Source: Lentisphaerota bacterium
GTDB lineage: Bacteria > Verrucomicrobiota > Kiritimatiellia > RFP12 > UBA3636
Reading direction: 5' to 3'
DNA: 5,716 nt
Assembly: GCA_012511845.1 (NCBI GenBank)
Contig: JAAZFF010000276.1
Coordinates: forward strand, 1 to 5,716
Shown here: one piece after another, positions 5,098 to 5,716 of the stretch
How positions within the stretch are numbered: position 1 is the first letter of the stretch
How the letters are laid out: every line of letters starts with the position of its first letter
Program-made: the position numbers and the translations under genes
Notes under the pieces: model-generated
Seen by the model: only the letters and a program-made list of their open reading frames with translations
Databases searched by the model: none
What the model was told of the DNA's origin: nothing

Positions 5098-5610
5098 ATG
5101 AAACCACACAGTCAAATATTGGTCTCACGGGAAGCAAAAATCCTGGCTGAAAGGCATTGCTGGATTTGCAGGTGGGACTTTGCATACGGACTGCTCCTTG
5201 GCAACCGTTATCGTGTGTTGCTGGCATTGCCTGCGGCAAGTATTAAATCATGGGAAGAGTTTGACCGGAAGGTCTTCGATACAACGTATCTGGTTCCGGC
5301 ACGACAACTGGCTGCCTCGCTGCATACGAGCGTTATAGGCGGCTACATGAGATCAGATGACCGCTTGGACCCGCCGGACAGTCATCCATTCAATGAGAGC
5401 GGGTTGATACAGGTTTACACTATTGTGTGTTGCAGGCAGTGTTCCGGCTCCTGTTATTATTACGACAAAAGTCCTGTACGCCGGGATTGCATTACATTGG
5501 CATCGGGAAAACGATTAATCCACTCCCTTAATCAGCGTCGCATAATCTCACAATGGAATAAGATGCTGAGGCGCAACTCTTATCTGGATGAACCAAACAC
5601 TGCTGACTAA
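5098..5610 (+). CDS. Hypothetical protein, 170 residues, with Cys pairs
   Basis: I do not recognise this protein. The frame is open for 170 codons with ordinary, well-mixed codon use, which favours a real gene. The product is soluble-looking, with no signal peptide or clear membrane segment; the most hydrophobic stretch, near 40-49, is short. Visible features are HCWIC (20-24), a cluster CCRQCSGSC (111-119), and a further Cys at 131. Together these could bind zinc or a metal cluster, although the spacings match no finger or ferredoxin pattern I know. The last ~35 residues are rich in Arg/Lys/Asn and end without a motif. The ATG at 5098 has no ribosome binding site; the next in-frame ATG, at residue 84, would lose half the protein. 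It is divergent from the antitoxin gene and followed by a GC-rich hairpin. It could also be a decayed or lineage-restricted gene. Confidence 0.55.
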   Translation: MKPHSQILVSREAKILAERHCWICRWDFAYGLLLGNRYRVLLALPAASIKSWEEFDRKVFDTTYLVPARQLAASLHTSVIGGYMRSDDRLDPPDSHPFNESGLIQVYTIVCCRQCSGSCYYYDKSPVRRDCITLASGKRLIHSLNQRRIISQWNKMLRRNSYLDEPNTAD

Positions 5611-5649
5611 TTGAAAATTCTCCATTAGTTGCAGGGAAGGTAGGACAAG

Positions 5650-5665
5650 GCCCGGCAAGCCGGGC
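5650..5665 (+). terminator. GC-rich hairpin after the 170-residue gene, possible terminator without U-run
   Basis: GCCCGGC (5650-5656) and GCCGGGC (5659-5665) are perfect complements around AA, in practice a 6-bp stem with a CAAG loop. It begins 40 bases after the stop at 5610. No T-run follows (AGTAGTC), so intrinsic termination would be weak; it may instead be a palindromic repeat unit. Confidence 0.4.
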
Positions 5666-5692
5666 AGTAGTCAGTGGATAGTGGGCAGTTTT
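5665..5692 (+). repeat. Degenerate heptamer tandem tract, (C/T)AGTnnn x4
   Basis: Four consecutive 7-base units begin CAGT, CAGT, TAGT and CAGT (5665, 5672, 5679, 5686), with GG following in the middle two. Heptamer tandem repeats of this general kind are known as intergenic repeats in several bacteria. This tract is short and imperfect. Confidence 0.4.
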
Positions 5693-5716
5693 CTCATGAG
5701 CCGCAGACTGCAGCAC

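Noticed and set aside
4962..5150. Plus-strand 62-residue frame upstream of the 170-residue gene
   Set aside because: It starts inside the antitoxin promoter, overlaps the 170-residue gene in another frame, lacks a ribosome binding site and shows no family features.
5528..5716. Minus-strand frame at the right edge
   Set aside because: It covers the end of the plus-strand gene and the hairpin/heptamer repeats; the translation looks random.

Overview
The window is bacterial chromosome with tightly packed housekeeping genes on the left and an accessory stretch on the right. The host lineage cannot be fixed from sequence alone. Coding GC looks close to even, AAAGG-type Shine-Dalgarno sites precede two of the genes, and a TATAAT/TTGnnn-like promoter is visible. 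The only fair statement is a Gram-negative-like bacterium with sigma70-type promoters.

Left part (1-2191). The window opens inside rarA (AAA+ ATPase acting at stalled replication forks), which reads rightward and ends at 1062. Facing it is rsmE (16S rRNA m3U1498 methyltransferase), ending at 1442. Between the two stop codons lies a 359-bp non-coding, GC-rich block (1064-1422) bounded by a perfect 17-bp inverted repeat. If it is removed, only about 20 bp would separate the convergent genes. This is best read as a small non-autonomous mobile element (MITE-like) or a foldback structured-RNA element, and it is the most distinctive feature of the window.

Middle part (2188-3078). A SpoU/TrmH-family RNA 2'-O-methyltransferase precedes rsmE on the minus strand. 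The two overlap by an ATGA, so this is a translationally coupled two-gene rRNA-modification operon.

Right part (3152-5716). On the minus strand there is an AAA_14/DUF4143 ATPase with a PD-(D/E)xK-like C-terminal domain. Two tandem 23-bp repeats, each carrying the dyad TTTCAA-N8-TTGAAA, lie just upstream of it and look like an operator. Next comes a 72-residue TIGR02574-type (RelB/ParD-like) antitoxin with a good promoter that contains a dyad operator. Directly behind the antitoxin, only the last ~29 codons of its expected ParE/RelE toxin survive, so this is an orphan antitoxin left by a deletion. On the plus strand, an unrecognised 170-residue Cys-containing protein is encoded at 5098-5610. 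It is followed by a GC-rich hairpin and a degenerate heptamer repeat tract.

I found no complete new defence system. The parts most worth a second look are the 359-bp inverted-repeat element, the broken toxin-antitoxin locus with its preserved regulatory region, the tandem operator upstream of the ATPase, and the unidentified Cys-rich protein.
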